NCBI GenBank assembly: GCA_021780075.1
Contig: JAJXZL010000032.1
Coordinates: 62,001-126,000 of the forward strand
From: Acidobacteriota bacterium
GTDB taxonomy: Bacteria; Acidobacteriota; Terriglobia; Terriglobales; Acidobacteriaceae
Length of the DNA: 64,000 nt
Direction of reading: 5' to 3'
Below are positions 43,414 through 52,723 of the stretch, in pieces. Numbering within the stretch: position 1 is the first letter of the stretch; each line of letters opens with the position of its first letter. The position numbers were made by a program, and so were the translations under genes. Below the pieces are notes generated by a model. It had not been told where the DNA came from and made no database searches. It was given only the letters and a program-made list of their open reading frames with translations.

Positions 43414-45730
43414 CCGGTGCATTCATGGCAACTCGCGCCATGAGCAGCGCCGGCGCCAGGCTTACTGCGGTGGCCAGCCACGCTGTGTTCCAGAAGCCGA
43501 ATAAAGGGATCAGAAAGCCCGCCAGCAGCAGCGCGCCGAGGCAGCCTCCCAGCAGGTCAAGGGAGTAGAGCGTGCCCGCGCCTGTTTGTGTTGGGTTGCC
43601 GCCAAGATAGATTGCCGTGGCCATGGGAAACTGGTATCCGCCTGGCATTGCGCTCAACAGGGCCAGCACAGGGAAGACCACTTGCGCCGTCCATAGGGTG
43701 GCGCCCGTGCCCGCAGCGCGCGCAAGCAGGCTTACCAGAAGCAGAAGGAGAGGCGCGGCAATCGCGAGGACCAACTGGTTGCATGCAGCACGCCGCAATG
43801 GCGGAAGGCCTTCTTGAGTGCGTCTGCGGGCTGTGCTGAGCCAGGTGCCCAGCGCAATGCCAGCCATGAACATGCCGATCAGCATGGCAAGTTCGCTGTA
43901 GACGTAGCCGTAGACCGACTGGAACGCCAGCAGGACAAGAATCTGCAGCGTCATGAGAGTGTAGCCGGTGGCGAAGACGGACCACAGGCCCGCCGCGCGC
44001 GCGCGAGCCTCGGGCGCCGGGAGCCGGGTAAGTGCAAAAACAAGCAGAAGCGAAATCGTGGAAACGATTGTGAAGAGCAATGTGAACCGGATGTGCGACG
44101 CGCTCCGCAGCAGTTGCGCGTAGCCGGACTTGAATTGCGCGCTCCAAAGCACAGTATCAAAGTAGTACGCGACAGGATGAAAGTCGCGATTGACGGCTGT
44201 GCCGGGCAGCGGTTGCAGCAGATCGTGGATTTGCTCCATACGATCCGGCATCATGCGGAAGGGAATGAAGTATTCGCGCACGTAGTGCGTCTGTAGATTG
44301 CGGTCTTGCAGCCTATGCACCAGGACTTGCGGATCTTCTACAAGAACGCCGGGTTGCGCAGCGGAGAAGAAATGGATGGTGCCGCCGGGAATGACAGCGA
44401 CATAGGGAAAGATCTCGCGAAGGGTGCGGCGGATGCAGCGCAAAAAGTCCGCGAGTTCCGGACTGATGTAGTCCTCCGACGCGCCAAGCTGGAGCGCGAA
44501 GAGTCCTCCCGGAGCGAGGTGATCGCGCGCGGAGCGGAAGAACTCCGCCGTGTAGAAGCGGTTCAGCTGCGCGGTTTGCGGATCGGGAAGATTGAGTATG
44601 ATCGCATCGAAGTTGCCGGGGAATTCCTTCAGGTAGAGCCGTCCGTCGATGGTATGCACATGCACGCGCGGATCGGCAAAGGCGCGCGCGGCAGCTGCGG
44701 GAAAGAAGCGCTGGAACACGGCAATGAGCGATGGATCAAGCTCGGCGTAATCGATCCGTTCCAGCGTTGGGTGTTTGAGGGCCTCGACGATGCTGCCATT
44801 GATGCCGCCGCCGATGAGCAGGATTCTTCTCGGCGCGGGATGCTCCAGCAGGGCATAGTGAACAGACTCTTCCGCCGCTGCTTCGTCCGGAACATTCACG
44901 ATAAGAGAGCCGTTGTCATAGATGCTGTGCATTCCCCCGGCATCGACGACCGTGAGTTTGCCGTAGATGGAATCCTGCGATCCCAGCACGCGAAATCCCG
45001 TCCACAAGTGCTGCTGCGCGGACTCCTCCAGGCGCGGAGCGCAATACAGCAAAAGCGGGACGGCCAGGACCATGCCTGCTGATGCAATTGCCAGAGACTG
45101 CCTGCGGCTTGTTTTGAACATCACGCACGCGGCCACGCCAAGATTCAGCAGGGTGACAATGATGGCAATCTGAAAGGAGCCGAAGAGGCGCAGCAGCAGC
45201 AGGCTTGTGAGGATGCCGCCGAAGCCGGAACCTGCTGTCTCAAGCAGGTAGGCATAACTGGTGGCAAGCCGCCCTGTAACGCCGCGCTGCTGCTGGAACA
45301 TGCGGACGGCCAGAACAAAAAGGCATCCGGATAACAAGCAAAATACGCTGAGGCAGACCAGAGTAATCAGCAACACGGGCGCAGGTCCGAGCACTTCGCC
45401 GGGAACGGCCTGGAATAGCGACCTGGCCGCGCGCAGCGCCCATACGGTGAGCGGCAGGCTGAGGCCGCAGAGACATTCGGCGAGAGCAATGGGAACGCGA
45501 ACGCTGGCGTGATCGCGCACAATGCGGCCCGTCAGGCTGCTCCCTGCGGCGGTCCATAGCAGCCAAGTGGCCAGCATAATCCCCATGGAGAGCTCATTGC
45601 CGTTGAAAAGCAGAATGAGTTCCCGCATGAGGACGATTTGTCCGATGACGGCAGTCAATCCGACGAGGACGAGGATTCCCCATGCGGCGGACTGCGATTG
45701 TTTTGCGCGCGGGTTGGAGTCAGCTTGCAT
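43400..45730 (-). CDS. Fused multipass membrane/spermidine synthase-like protein
   Basis: 776 residues: seven N-terminal helices (about 17-230), a spermidine-synthase-like domain (about 240-520) and about six C-terminal helices. The SAM-fold motifs are LLIGGGING (305-312) and the acidic Asp332. The aminopropyltransferase site DSxDP is changed to N380-LPD383-P: the catalytic first Asp is Asn. Basic residues in loops 64-78, 143-155, 205-211 and ~555-560 put the central domain outside by the positive-inside rule. The frame opens at 46141, but homology starts at ATG 45730. It faces amrBA tail to tail. Confidence 0.8.
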   Translation of the reverse strand: MQADSNPRAKQSQSAAWGILVLVGLTAVIGQIVLMRELILLFNGNELSMGIMLATWLLWTAAGSSLTGRIVRDHASVRVPIALAECLCGLSLPLTVWALRAARSLFQAVPGEVLGPAPVLLITLVCLSVFCLLSGCLFVLAVRMFQQQRGVTGRLATSYAYLLETAGSGFGGILTSLLLLRLFGSFQIAIIVTLLNLGVAACVMFKTSRRQSLAIASAGMVLAVPLLLYCAPRLEESAQQHLWTGFRVLGSQDSIYGKLTVVDAGGMHSIYDNGSLIVNVPDEAAAEESVHYALLEHPAPRRILLIGGGINGSIVEALKHPTLERIDYAELDPSLIAVFQRFFPAAAARAFADPRVHVHTIDGRLYLKEFPGNFDAIILNLPDPQTAQLNRFYTAEFFRSARDHLAPGGLFALQLGASEDYISPELADFLRCIRRTLREIFPYVAVIPGGTIHFFSAAQPGVLVEDPQVLVHRLQDRNLQTHYVREYFIPFRMMPDRMEQIHDLLQPLPGTAVNRDFHPVAYYFDTVLWSAQFKSGYAQLLRSASHIRFTLLFTIVSTISLLLVFALTRLPAPEARARAAGLWSVFATGYTLMTLQILVLLAFQSVYGYVYSELAMLIGMFMAGIALGTWLSTARRRTQEGLPPLRRAACNQLVLAIAAPLLLLLVSLLARAAGTGATLWTAQVVFPVLALLSAMPGGYQFPMATAIYLGGNPTQTGAGTLYSLDLLGGCLGALLLAGFLIPLFGFWNTAWLATAVSLAPALLMARVAMNAPVTAT

Positions 45731-45911
45731 CGCGCTGCTCTTGCGGCCGATCCATTGGGCCAGCCAGGCCCTTGTGCTTGGTCTGGCACTTTGGAGTATA
45801 AGCGGCTTTGCAATGCTTGACGGTGATCGAGCGCGAAAACTGGGGGATAGGCAATTGAAGCGTGGGCCGCCGCGCCGTGGGAGGCAGCAGCGGCCCTTTG
45901 GCATTCCTTGT

Positions 45912-47471
45912 TTACATACCGTTCTGCGGGTTCTGGCTTGGGCGTACAACGCGGTAGCTGGTGCCACCCTTTGACCAGACGAGGAGCAGGATATTCTTGC
46001 CGGCGGGGACGGCGTGGATTGCACTGACGAACTTATCTGCACTTTCGACAGGGCGCCGATCCACTTCAAGGATGACGTCGCCCGGGGCGAGGCCTGCATC
46101 ATCTGCCGGGCTGGCTGGGCGAACATCCTGGATGGCTGCACCGTTCACGCGCGCCGGGATATTGAGTTGCTCGCGAAGGTCCGGAGTGAGGTCGCTGACA
46201 GCGAGGCCGAGCTTGCCGCGATTTTGCGAACCAGGGCCCGCATTGTCAGCCATTTCGTTGTTGGCGTGATACTCGCCCACTGTGACCTTGACTGTCTCGG
46301 GCTTGCCGTCGCGGAGAATGCCGAGGGCAATCGTGTTGCCCGGAGCAATCTGGGTGACGGCTACCTGCAAGGCGCTTCCATTGACGATTTTCTTGCCGTT
46401 CAATTCGCGCAGAACGTCGCCGTTTTTCAGTCCAGCGCGGCCGGCAGGCGAGTCGGGCGTGACCTGGCTGATGATTGCCCCGCTGGCATCTGGCAGGCTG
46501 AAGAAGCTGGCGTTATCGGGCGTGACATCGTTCATGCTGATGCCTAGGTAGCCGTGATGCACGTCGCCGCTTTTGATGATTGCATCAGCGGAGGCCTTGG
46601 CAATCTGCGAGGGAATGGCAAAGCCCGCGCCCGCGAATGAACCGCTGTTCGAGATGATGAAGGTGTTGATGCCAACCAGTTCGCCGTGCGCATCCACCAA
46701 AGGCCCGCCCGAGTTGCCTGGATTGATGGCGGCATCTGTCTGGATGAAGTCGCCGGGTTTGCGCGGATCATCTGAGTAAGGGTTGGGCCGGTCGAGCGCG
46801 CTCACAATGCCGCGCGTGACTGAGAACTGGAAGTAGCCGAAGGGGCTGCCGAAGGCGAGCACGGTTTGGCCGGGGCGCAGTTTGGTGGAGTCGCCCCAGG
46901 CAACACTTGTCAGATTTGCGGCGTTGATCTTGATGACTGCAAGGTCGTTGAGCTTGTCGACGCCGATGAGTTTGGCGGGGAAGACGCGCCGGTCGTGCAG
47001 CGTGACGCGGATTTGCGTGGCGCCGTTGACCACGTGATCGTTGGTGAGGATATAACCGTCAGGCGAGATAATGATGCCGCTGCCGATGCCATGCTCGACT
47101 TGAGAAGGCGGCGTCATGCCCTGGCCGCCACCTTGCGGGCCGAAGAAGAACTGCTGCATTCCGGGTGGCAGATCGCCCGGCGAGACGCCCTGCCCGCCAT
47201 CGGACATGGCCTCCTGGGCCGAAGCGCGCGAAGTAACGGCAACGTTGACCACCGCTGGGGTGACGCGCGCAGCTACTGCTTCAACGGCATTGTCCAGCGC
47301 AACCAAGGAGGAGACGCTGTTGTCATCCATTGGAGACGCTCCGTTGCTGGCGGCGTGTGCCGTGGTGTGGCCAAGCAGGAACGTGAGTCCCATAAGAACA
47401 GTTGCCGCTGCTCCTGCGGGGACGGCGAAACGCTTTGCTGTTGTGACTAATGAATTAGTTGATGCGGACAT
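45912..47471 (-). CDS. degP: HtrA/DegP-family periplasmic serine protease
   Basis: 519 residues: signal peptide (1-41), trypsin-like domain with His146 (TNDHVV), Asp176 (NDLAVIK) and Ser254 (GNSGGP), and two PDZ domains (about 300-395 and 410-510). A Gly/Pro-rich loop follows residue 90. HtrA proteases degrade or refold misfolded envelope proteins. GGAGAGG 9 nt before ATG sets the start. It is the third gene of the blaI-blaR-degP operon (30 nt after blaR) and carries a BlaI-like palindrome over codons 5-9. Confidence 0.9.
   Translation of the reverse strand: MSASTNSLVTTAKRFAVPAGAAATVLMGLTFLLGHTTAHAASNGASPMDDNSVSSLVALDNAVEAVAARVTPAVVNVAVTSRASAQEAMSDGGQGVSPGDLPPGMQQFFFGPQGGGQGMTPPSQVEHGIGSGIIISPDGYILTNDHVVNGATQIRVTLHDRRVFPAKLIGVDKLNDLAVIKINAANLTSVAWGDSTKLRPGQTVLAFGSPFGYFQFSVTRGIVSALDRPNPYSDDPRKPGDFIQTDAAINPGNSGGPLVDAHGELVGINTFIISNSGSFAGAGFAIPSQIAKASADAIIKSGDVHHGYLGISMNDVTPDNASFFSLPDASGAIISQVTPDSPAGRAGLKNGDVLRELNGKKIVNGSALQVAVTQIAPGNTIALGILRDGKPETVKVTVGEYHANNEMADNAGPGSQNRGKLGLAVSDLTPDLREQLNIPARVNGAAIQDVRPASPADDAGLAPGDVILEVDRRPVESADKFVSAIHAVPAGKNILLLVWSKGGTSYRVVRPSQNPQNGM
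47446..47459. promoter_or_regulatory. Candidate BlaI operator at the start of degP
   Basis: ACTAA-TGAA-TTAGT is a perfect dyad with a 4-nt spacer. The same half-sites and spacing recur upstream of blaI at 49573-49586. It lies inside degP codons 5-9, so it could act by roadblock or on an internal promoter in the end of blaR. Confidence 0.55.
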
Positions 47472-47501
47472 AGCTACCTCTCCATGGGGTGAAGTTGATG
47501 T

Positions 47502-49103
47502 TTAGAGTTGAATCACGAACCAGTCGCTGCGGACGGGCACTGCAGCAGGCTGAGTGGATGTGGAATGTGCGGGAAGAACTTTGAGAATCAATTGGGTGAC
47601 TGTGAATTGCCCGGTCACTGGACCATTGGGAAGTACGTCGGAGTGCGCGGGCATCCGATCCGCGCTCTCACCAGTGTCGTAGTCTGCAATGAGGCGCGCA
47701 GCGGAGCGTGCGGTTTGCACCTGCTCCCAGGTGGTGAGCACGATCCATTGCTGCTCATTGGCAGAGGCGGACGGCGAACCAGTGAATGCCGTGTTCACGA
47801 TCTGCGGCTGCGAATTGGAGGCGCGTCGCGAGGACGGAGCCTTCCATGCTGTAGCCACATAGGATGCGGATGCGCCGCCTGTTTTCGAATTGCGCGCAAC
47901 GAGCGATCTTACCTGTGATGCTGATGCACGAAATCCATTCGCGGCTGAGGCCGTCTTGCGCACAGGTGTGTACTCTGCGTTGATGAGTATCGCCGATTGG
48001 CCCTTTGCGCGGGTTGTTGCGGCCGCTTGCGCGATTTCCGCATTCTGTGGTGGCGCAAACGCGACCAACTGGGGGCAGCGTGCGAGTTCCACCGAGCTGA
48101 AGAGAAGGCCGCATCCAAGAACTCCCAGCAGGGAACGAGTTGCGATTGGATGCAGGGTATTCTTTTGGCGCAGGATGCGATGCACACGCTGCACCAGCTC
48201 AGGACGGCGCTGCCATGCACCGAGCGAAAGAGCTTCTGCGCGACGCTGCAGGTTGCGTTCAGCGAGACTTGCAAGGCACGCCGCATAAGCGCGCGGCGCG
48301 CGTGTGAGCTTGATAACGCCTTCGTCGCAAGCCATCTCCCGTTCAAGGCAGAGACGGCGCTCGATCCACCAGAGCGCGGGGTTCAACGGAAAAAGAGCGA
48401 GGCAGAGCTTCTGGAACAGGTTGGTCCAGTCATCGCCGCGGTGCAGGTGTTCGGCTTCATGCAGAACCACCTGCTGCAGTTCAGTGGGCGTGAGCCGCGC
48501 GAGCAGCCAGGCGGGGATGAGAATGCGCGGCGCAAGAAATCCAATGACGCAGGGGCGATCCAGTTGCGGTGTGGAGCAGACCTGCACCTGAGCGCGGTTC
48601 CAGATGCCGTCTGTGCGGGACTGCGAAAAAGTCACGCCGATGCTGGGCTCGATTGGAGTGGCCGACTTCCACAATTTGCGCAAGCGGAAGGAATGGATTG
48701 CAAGGTCCACGGCGCGAAAGACTGACGCGGCAAGCCAGAGCGCGGCGAGCGCCAGACTCCATCTCATGTCCAACTGCAACCATGGCTTTGTTGCCGTCTC
48801 GGCTACGGCGGTGGAAGGAATGTTTGACGCGGTGATTTCAAGATGCGGCAACTGGTGCACAAAGGGAAGGGCTACGAGTGCGGCAAAGCCCGCCGCCCAG
48901 ACGGTGAATCGATGTGCCGCAGGCATGTGCGGCGCAAGCCGAAGGCAGATAGCCAGGCCAGCAGCAACCACGAGGCCTTGCCACAATGCGGTTGCAACCA
49001 TGGGCGCCGCGACCTGCGAGAATGCGCGGAACGCGGCAGAGAGCGCATTGCTCGCAGCGGGCATTGCCCATTGAAGTACATCGATGATTGCGGATGGCTG
49101 CAT
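47502..49103 (-). CDS. blaR: BlaR1/MecR1-type M56 membrane metallopeptidase
   Basis: 533 residues with four N-terminal/internal helices and an M56 zinc peptidase core: HEAEH at 215-219 and WWIERRLCLEREMACDE downstream. M56 proteins cleave or inactivate the BlaI repressor when a signal is sensed. The C-terminal ~200 residues are Ser/Ala-rich and lack a penicillin-binding sensor domain, so the trigger is not obviously a beta-lactam. The gene lies 3 nt after blaI and 30 nt before degP. Confidence 0.85.
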   Translation of the reverse strand: MQPSAIIDVLQWAMPAASNALSAAFRAFSQVAAPMVATALWQGLVVAAGLAICLRLAPHMPAAHRFTVWAAGFAALVALPFVHQLPHLEITASNIPSTAVAETATKPWLQLDMRWSLALAALWLAASVFRAVDLAIHSFRLRKLWKSATPIEPSIGVTFSQSRTDGIWNRAQVQVCSTPQLDRPCVIGFLAPRILIPAWLLARLTPTELQQVVLHEAEHLHRGDDWTNLFQKLCLALFPLNPALWWIERRLCLEREMACDEGVIKLTRAPRAYAACLASLAERNLQRRAEALSLGAWQRRPELVQRVHRILRQKNTLHPIATRSLLGVLGCGLLFSSVELARCPQLVAFAPPQNAEIAQAAATTRAKGQSAILINAEYTPVRKTASAANGFRASASQVRSLVARNSKTGGASASYVATAWKAPSSRRASNSQPQIVNTAFTGSPSASANEQQWIVLTTWEQVQTARSAARLIADYDTGESADRMPAHSDVLPNGPVTGQFTVTQLILKVLPAHSTSTQPAAVPVRSDWFVIQL

Positions 49104-49106
49104 GCC

Positions 49107-49505
49107 TTACACCTCTTCTGAATCGTCAGGACCTGCGTCCCGGATGGCGTCCTTGAGCCGCTGCAATTCCTCGGGCGAAAGTGTTTCGTCGCCTAGCAGT
49201 GATAACACCAGGCGTTCACGCGAGTTGCCAAAGAAGCGGTTGAGCACATGACGAATCTCCGACTGGCTCGCTTCCTGCTCTGCAACGCAGGGGCGATAGA
49301 CGAAGGCGCGACCTTCCTGCCGGTGTTCGACATAGCCCTTTTGTTCCAGGATGCGGATGGTTGTGAGCACCGAGTTGTAGGCCAGAGCCTCACCATCCGG
49401 CATTGCGGAGACCAGATCGTTGACAGCGCTTTCACCGCGCTTCCAGAGGATCTTCATGAGCCGGAGTTCGGCTTCAGTCAGCGTATTGGACTTCTTTGGA
49501 GGCAT
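49107..49505 (-). CDS. blaI: BlaI/MecI/CopY-family repressor
   Basis: A 132-residue winged-helix repressor (TLTEAELRLMKILWKRGE, then NSVLTTIRILEQKGYV and a wing EGRAFVYRP) with a C-terminal dimerisation domain. Family members bind dyad operators at their own promoter and are inactivated through the partner M56 peptidase. The frame is open to 49556, but ATG 49505 matches family starts. The ACTAA-N4-TTAGT palindrome lies 67 nt upstream, consistent with autoregulation. Confidence 0.9.
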   Translation of the reverse strand: MPPKKSNTLTEAELRLMKILWKRGESAVNDLVSAMPDGEALAYNSVLTTIRILEQKGYVEHRQEGRAFVYRPCVAEQEASQSEIRHVLNRFFGNSRERLVLSLLGDETLSPEELQRLKDAIRDAGPDDSEEV

Positions 49506-49571
49506 GCCTATCCTGTTGATTTCATGCGGCAATCTCAGGGACGAGATTGACTGCATAGCCTATGGACGAGC

Positions 49572-49587
49572 AACTAAAGGATTAGTT
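49572..49587. promoter_or_regulatory. Candidate BlaI operator upstream of blaI
   Basis: AACTAA-AGGA-TTAGTT is a perfect 6-bp dyad with a 4-nt spacer in the blaI promoter region. It shares the core ACTAA-N4-TTAGT with the site inside degP. Position and matching second copy support it as the operator of the blaI-blaR-degP operon. Confidence 0.65.
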
Positions 49588-49621
49588 AGCGCGGGTTGTT
49601 ATCTTTTCTCGCGCATTTTGG

Positions 49622-49659
49622 GCGCCTGAGTGCATGGGTTCTCAGCGCGTTTCAGGCGC
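49622..49659 (-). terminator. Candidate stem-loop after ctaG
   Basis: GCGCCTGA (49622-49629) and TCAGGCGC (49652-49659) form a perfect 8-bp stem with a 22-nt loop, 28 nt past the ctaG stop. No T-tract follows, so it may be Rho-assisted or simply a 3' stabilising structure. Confidence 0.35.
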
Positions 49660-49687
49660 TGTGCATAGGAAGCCCATGTGCGCGGTT

Positions 49688-50530
49688 TTATGCGCGTGTG
49701 TAGATGCTGCGCTTTTTGGCTGGCTGCAGAAGTCCGAGGGTGATGATCCCCGCAGGCAGGAGGAAAACCAGCGAGCCCACCACCCACATGAAGGCCGCAC
49801 CCAGGACCTGATCGGGCAGCGGCATAATGCCGAATGGGTTGGGATGCTCGACGTAAAACGTATAGACGGGGCGATTGCTGAAGGCTATAGACGCCGATAG
49901 CGCGGTGTTTACGAGGTCAGCGCCAACCAGGTAGAGCAGAATTCCCCAGTGATGACGCTGCTGCGCCGTTGGCCATGGACGGACGATGCACCACCAGAAA
50001 AGCAGTGAGGTAAAGAGAAAGCAGAGGTGCTCAATGTCATGCACGGTCTCGTTTTCGAGGGCAAGGTCATATGCGGCGGGCACGTGCCATGCGAGAAACG
50101 TGATGTTCATTGCCAGCCATGCGACGGGGGGCGTCACCAGCCAGTGAGTCAGGCGGCGTAGAGGTTTGAGTCGAAGCAGAGGTCCGGCAATCCGTTTGCG
50201 CAGGATCTTGGGCAGGCCGCGCAGCAATGGGACGACGGGCAGGCCCAGCAGAACCAGCGGCGGAACTACCGACATGAGAATCAGGTGCTCAACCATGTGC
50301 GCACTGAGCAGCACATCGGCAAAGGCATCAAGCGGGGAGCCGACCGCAATCCACAGGCTGGCCATTCCGGCGAGGAATGAAAGCAGCCTCATGTCGTTGA
50401 ATTGCTCAGGCCGTGTCTTGCGCAACGCAAACCATCCGCGCACATAGATCACGACCGTGAGCACGGTGACCAGCGTGAGCCAGACGGGGAGTGACCAATC
50501 GTCCAGTACGGATTGCGTTGCGGTGGACAT
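49688..50530 (-). CDS. ctaG: Cytochrome c oxidase assembly protein CtaG (caa3 type)
   Basis: A 280-residue protein with seven helices of the caa3_CtaG family; motifs include SAHMVEHLILM and AWHVPAAYDLAL with conserved His residues likely to bind copper. It is needed to mature the Cu site of caa3 oxidase in Bacillus-type systems. It starts 1 nt after the cytochrome b gene stop and ends the respiratory operon. Its location beside the oxidase genes confirms the call. Confidence 0.85.
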   Translation of the reverse strand: MSTATQSVLDDWSLPVWLTLVTVLTVVIYVRGWFALRKTRPEQFNDMRLLSFLAGMASLWIAVGSPLDAFADVLLSAHMVEHLILMSVVPPLVLLGLPVVPLLRGLPKILRKRIAGPLLRLKPLRRLTHWLVTPPVAWLAMNITFLAWHVPAAYDLALENETVHDIEHLCFLFTSLLFWWCIVRPWPTAQQRHHWGILLYLVGADLVNTALSASIAFSNRPVYTFYVEHPNPFGIMPLPDQVLGAAFMWVVGSLVFLLPAGIITLGLLQPAKKRSIYTRA

Positions 50531-50531
50531 G

Positions 50532-52055
50532 CTACGGCATTCTCAGCAAGTTTGATTCCGCAGGCACGCGCATTGCCCCTGCATGCGTAAGGGAGCGCGA
50601 GGCATCGACGGCAGGCGCAAGATTCTTTTCGCGCAGGGTCATGAGGAAGCTCACGAGCGCGCGTGTTTCCGCGGGGCTGAGGGCCTTGCCGTACGCGGGC
50701 ATGTTTCCGCCGCCCTGCAAAACCTGTCGTATGATCTGGTCTTCCGTCATGCGGGTTGCAATGGAGTCGAGTGCGGGGCCGCGCATTCCTCCCGCGCCGC
50801 CGAGTGCGTGGCAGTTGCGGCACTGCTTGTTTTGCAGCACGAGCGCGCCCTGGCGCTCCAGCGGCGAGCGATGCTGGAGATAGGCAACAGGGACCGCTTC
50901 GCCAGACCATGCCTCCATGATGGGGCTCCATGGCGTATAGGTGCCGAGCTGCGTGAAGATGGCCAGCGTGACGGCGATGACACCAACCATGAGTACGGCG
51001 ACGGGCCGGCGCTTCCAATGCTTTTCACCTTCGCCTGCGACGAGCGGCAGCAGCAACATGCAGCCAATAATGACTACCGGCGCAATAAAGAGCATGGGTG
51101 TTTCCAGGCTGGGCGGCAGGTAGGCGAGTACCGCGTAGATCCAGAGGAAGGCGAAGTCTGGTTTGGGCGCCGTTTGAATGATGGTGGGGTCAGGCTGTCC
51201 GGTTGGGCCGAAGGGACCAAAATAAAGCGCACATGCAAGGACAGAGAGCATGATGGCGGCGGCGAAGACCGCATCTTTCCATGCAGCATCGGGAACGAAA
51301 GGAACGCCGTTTTCTTCTGTCAGCTGGTGATATTCGTGCTCGTAGTTTGCCTTGCTCACAATGCGTCCCGGCATGGGCCACTCGTTGATGCCGAGGCGTA
51401 GCACCATCCAGACATGCAGGCCGACGAGCGCGAGCAGAATGCCGGGAATGACGAAGACGTGCAGCGCAAAAAAGCGCGAAAGTGTTTGCCCCCCAATGAT
51501 GGGGCCGCCCAGCATCATGTGCACCAGCGGTCCACCCAGCCATGGAATGCGGCTGACGATGGAAGCACCGATGCCAAGTCCCCAATAGGCGTCCTGGTCA
51601 AAGCGCAGCACCTGCCCGGTGAATGCCATGCCAAGCGTGAGCAGCAGCAGAAAGACGCCGATGATCCAGGTAAGCTCGCGCGGAAATTTGTACGCGCCGA
51701 AGAGGAAGACCTGCACCATGTGGATGAGGACAATGGCGATCATGAAGTCTGATCCCCAGCCGTGAATCGCGCGCAGGAGCCATCCCAGGGTGACGTTGTG
51801 ATTGAGAAACTGAAGGCTGCTCCACGCTTCGCCAGCCGAGGGCGAGTAGGTGAGGGCGAGCAGAATGCCGGTGACGACCTGGAGCCCAAGCAGCACGGTG
51901 GCTGCGCTTCCGAAGACATACCACCAGCTGGCGCTGCGCGCCGGAGTCGGGTGCTGCGCGGCCTCGGTCAATGGTTTTGCAAGACCAAGCCTGCGATCAA
52001 GCCATGTATACGTCTTTCCAGCGGCAGAGGTGGTGCGCTTCTTCAGGCTGGCCAT
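50532..52055 (-). CDS. Cytochrome b with fused C-terminal cytochrome c domain
   Basis: 507 residues. The N-terminal part has the two haem-b His pairs in RAIHGWGSDFMIAIVLIH and FFALHVFVIPGILLALVGLH, and a segment PDPT (like PEW) near 250. The last ~100 residues are a class I cytochrome c with CRNCH at 412-416 and a distal Met in GGNMPAYG. The quinol-oxidising cytochrome b is thus hard-wired to a c haem. It overlaps the Rieske stop by 13 nt. Confidence 0.88.
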   Translation of the reverse strand: MASLKKRTTSAAGKTYTWLDRRLGLAKPLTEAAQHPTPARSASWWYVFGSAATVLLGLQVVTGILLALTYSPSAGEAWSSLQFLNHNVTLGWLLRAIHGWGSDFMIAIVLIHMVQVFLFGAYKFPRELTWIIGVFLLLLTLGMAFTGQVLRFDQDAYWGLGIGASIVSRIPWLGGPLVHMMLGGPIIGGQTLSRFFALHVFVIPGILLALVGLHVWMVLRLGINEWPMPGRIVSKANYEHEYHQLTEENGVPFVPDAAWKDAVFAAAIMLSVLACALYFGPFGPTGQPDPTIIQTAPKPDFAFLWIYAVLAYLPPSLETPMLFIAPVVIIGCMLLLPLVAGEGEKHWKRRPVAVLMVGVIAVTLAIFTQLGTYTPWSPIMEAWSGEAVPVAYLQHRSPLERQGALVLQNKQCRNCHALGGAGGMRGPALDSIATRMTEDQIIRQVLQGGGNMPAYGKALSPAETRALVSFLMTLREKNLAPAVDASRSLTHAGAMRVPAESNLLRMP

Positions 52056-52723
52056 GAGGATGACCTCTCTTCGACTTGGGCTTCCTGCGTGGACGCGGCA
52101 GGAGACGCAGACTCAATCTGGGTCAGCGGCTTCGGCTTCTTATTGCACGCCTCGGTGGCGAGCGTGGGCATGGCTCCGGCCTGGATCATAAGATTGTCGC
52201 CGGCGATTTTGTACTCGTACTCGAAGAGGCCGCGCTCGGGCGGGCCCGACGCACGCGAACCGTCCTCGTAATATGCGCCGCCGTGGCAAGGGCACAAAAA
52301 CAGGCGCGACTGCTCAAACCAGCGAACCGGGCAGCCAAGGTGAGCGCAGTTGATGGCAAAGACCTGAAACTTCTTTCCGTCAATGCGCCGCACCCAGCAG
52401 GCGGCGTTTCCCGTGGCGCCATCTGAAACCATGGTGACGGGATTGCGATAGTCAGCGAGGCGCGTCTCACCCTCGGGGAAATTACCGATGGGGCCGAGCG
52501 AAACCCAGGAGTTGTAGCTTGCGCTCTTTTTGAACGCAGGGCCGAGAAGATAGCCCAGGATTGGCACGGCCAGCACCGCGCCCACAGCGCCGTTCAGGTA
52601 AAGAGACAGCTTAAAGAGGAATGCGCGCCGGGTGTGCAGCGCATCCTTCGCGGCCGAAGCCGTCGTGGACACGTTCGTCCCTTCTGGCTGCGGCTGCACG
52701 CCGGGCTCGTGGGGTGTGCTCAT
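52043..52723 (-). CDS. Rieske iron-sulfur protein
   Basis: A 226-residue protein with a Tat signal/anchor (HTRRAFLFKLSLYLNGAVGA) and the Rieske cluster motifs CAHLGC and CPCHGG, with a Gly/Pro-rich loop following. A Cys/Lys/Pro-rich tail extends beyond the domain. It transfers electrons from quinol to the cytochrome c in a bc1-like complex. The start overlaps the cytochrome c stop by ATGA. Confidence 0.9.
   Translation of the reverse strand: MSTPHEPGVQPQPEGTNVSTTASAAKDALHTRRAFLFKLSLYLNGAVGAVLAVPILGYLLGPAFKKSASYNSWVSLGPIGNFPEGETRLADYRNPVTMVSDGATGNAACWVRRIDGKKFQVFAINCAHLGCPVRWFEQSRLFLCPCHGGAYYEDGSRASGPPERGLFEYEYKIAGDNLMIQAGAMPTLATEACNKKPKPLTQIESASPAASTQEAQVEERSSSWPA

Noticed and set aside
45731..46141. 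N-terminal extension of the fused spermidine-synthase-like frame
   Set aside because: It overlaps the end of degP and has no homology-like features; ATG 45730 is a natural start.
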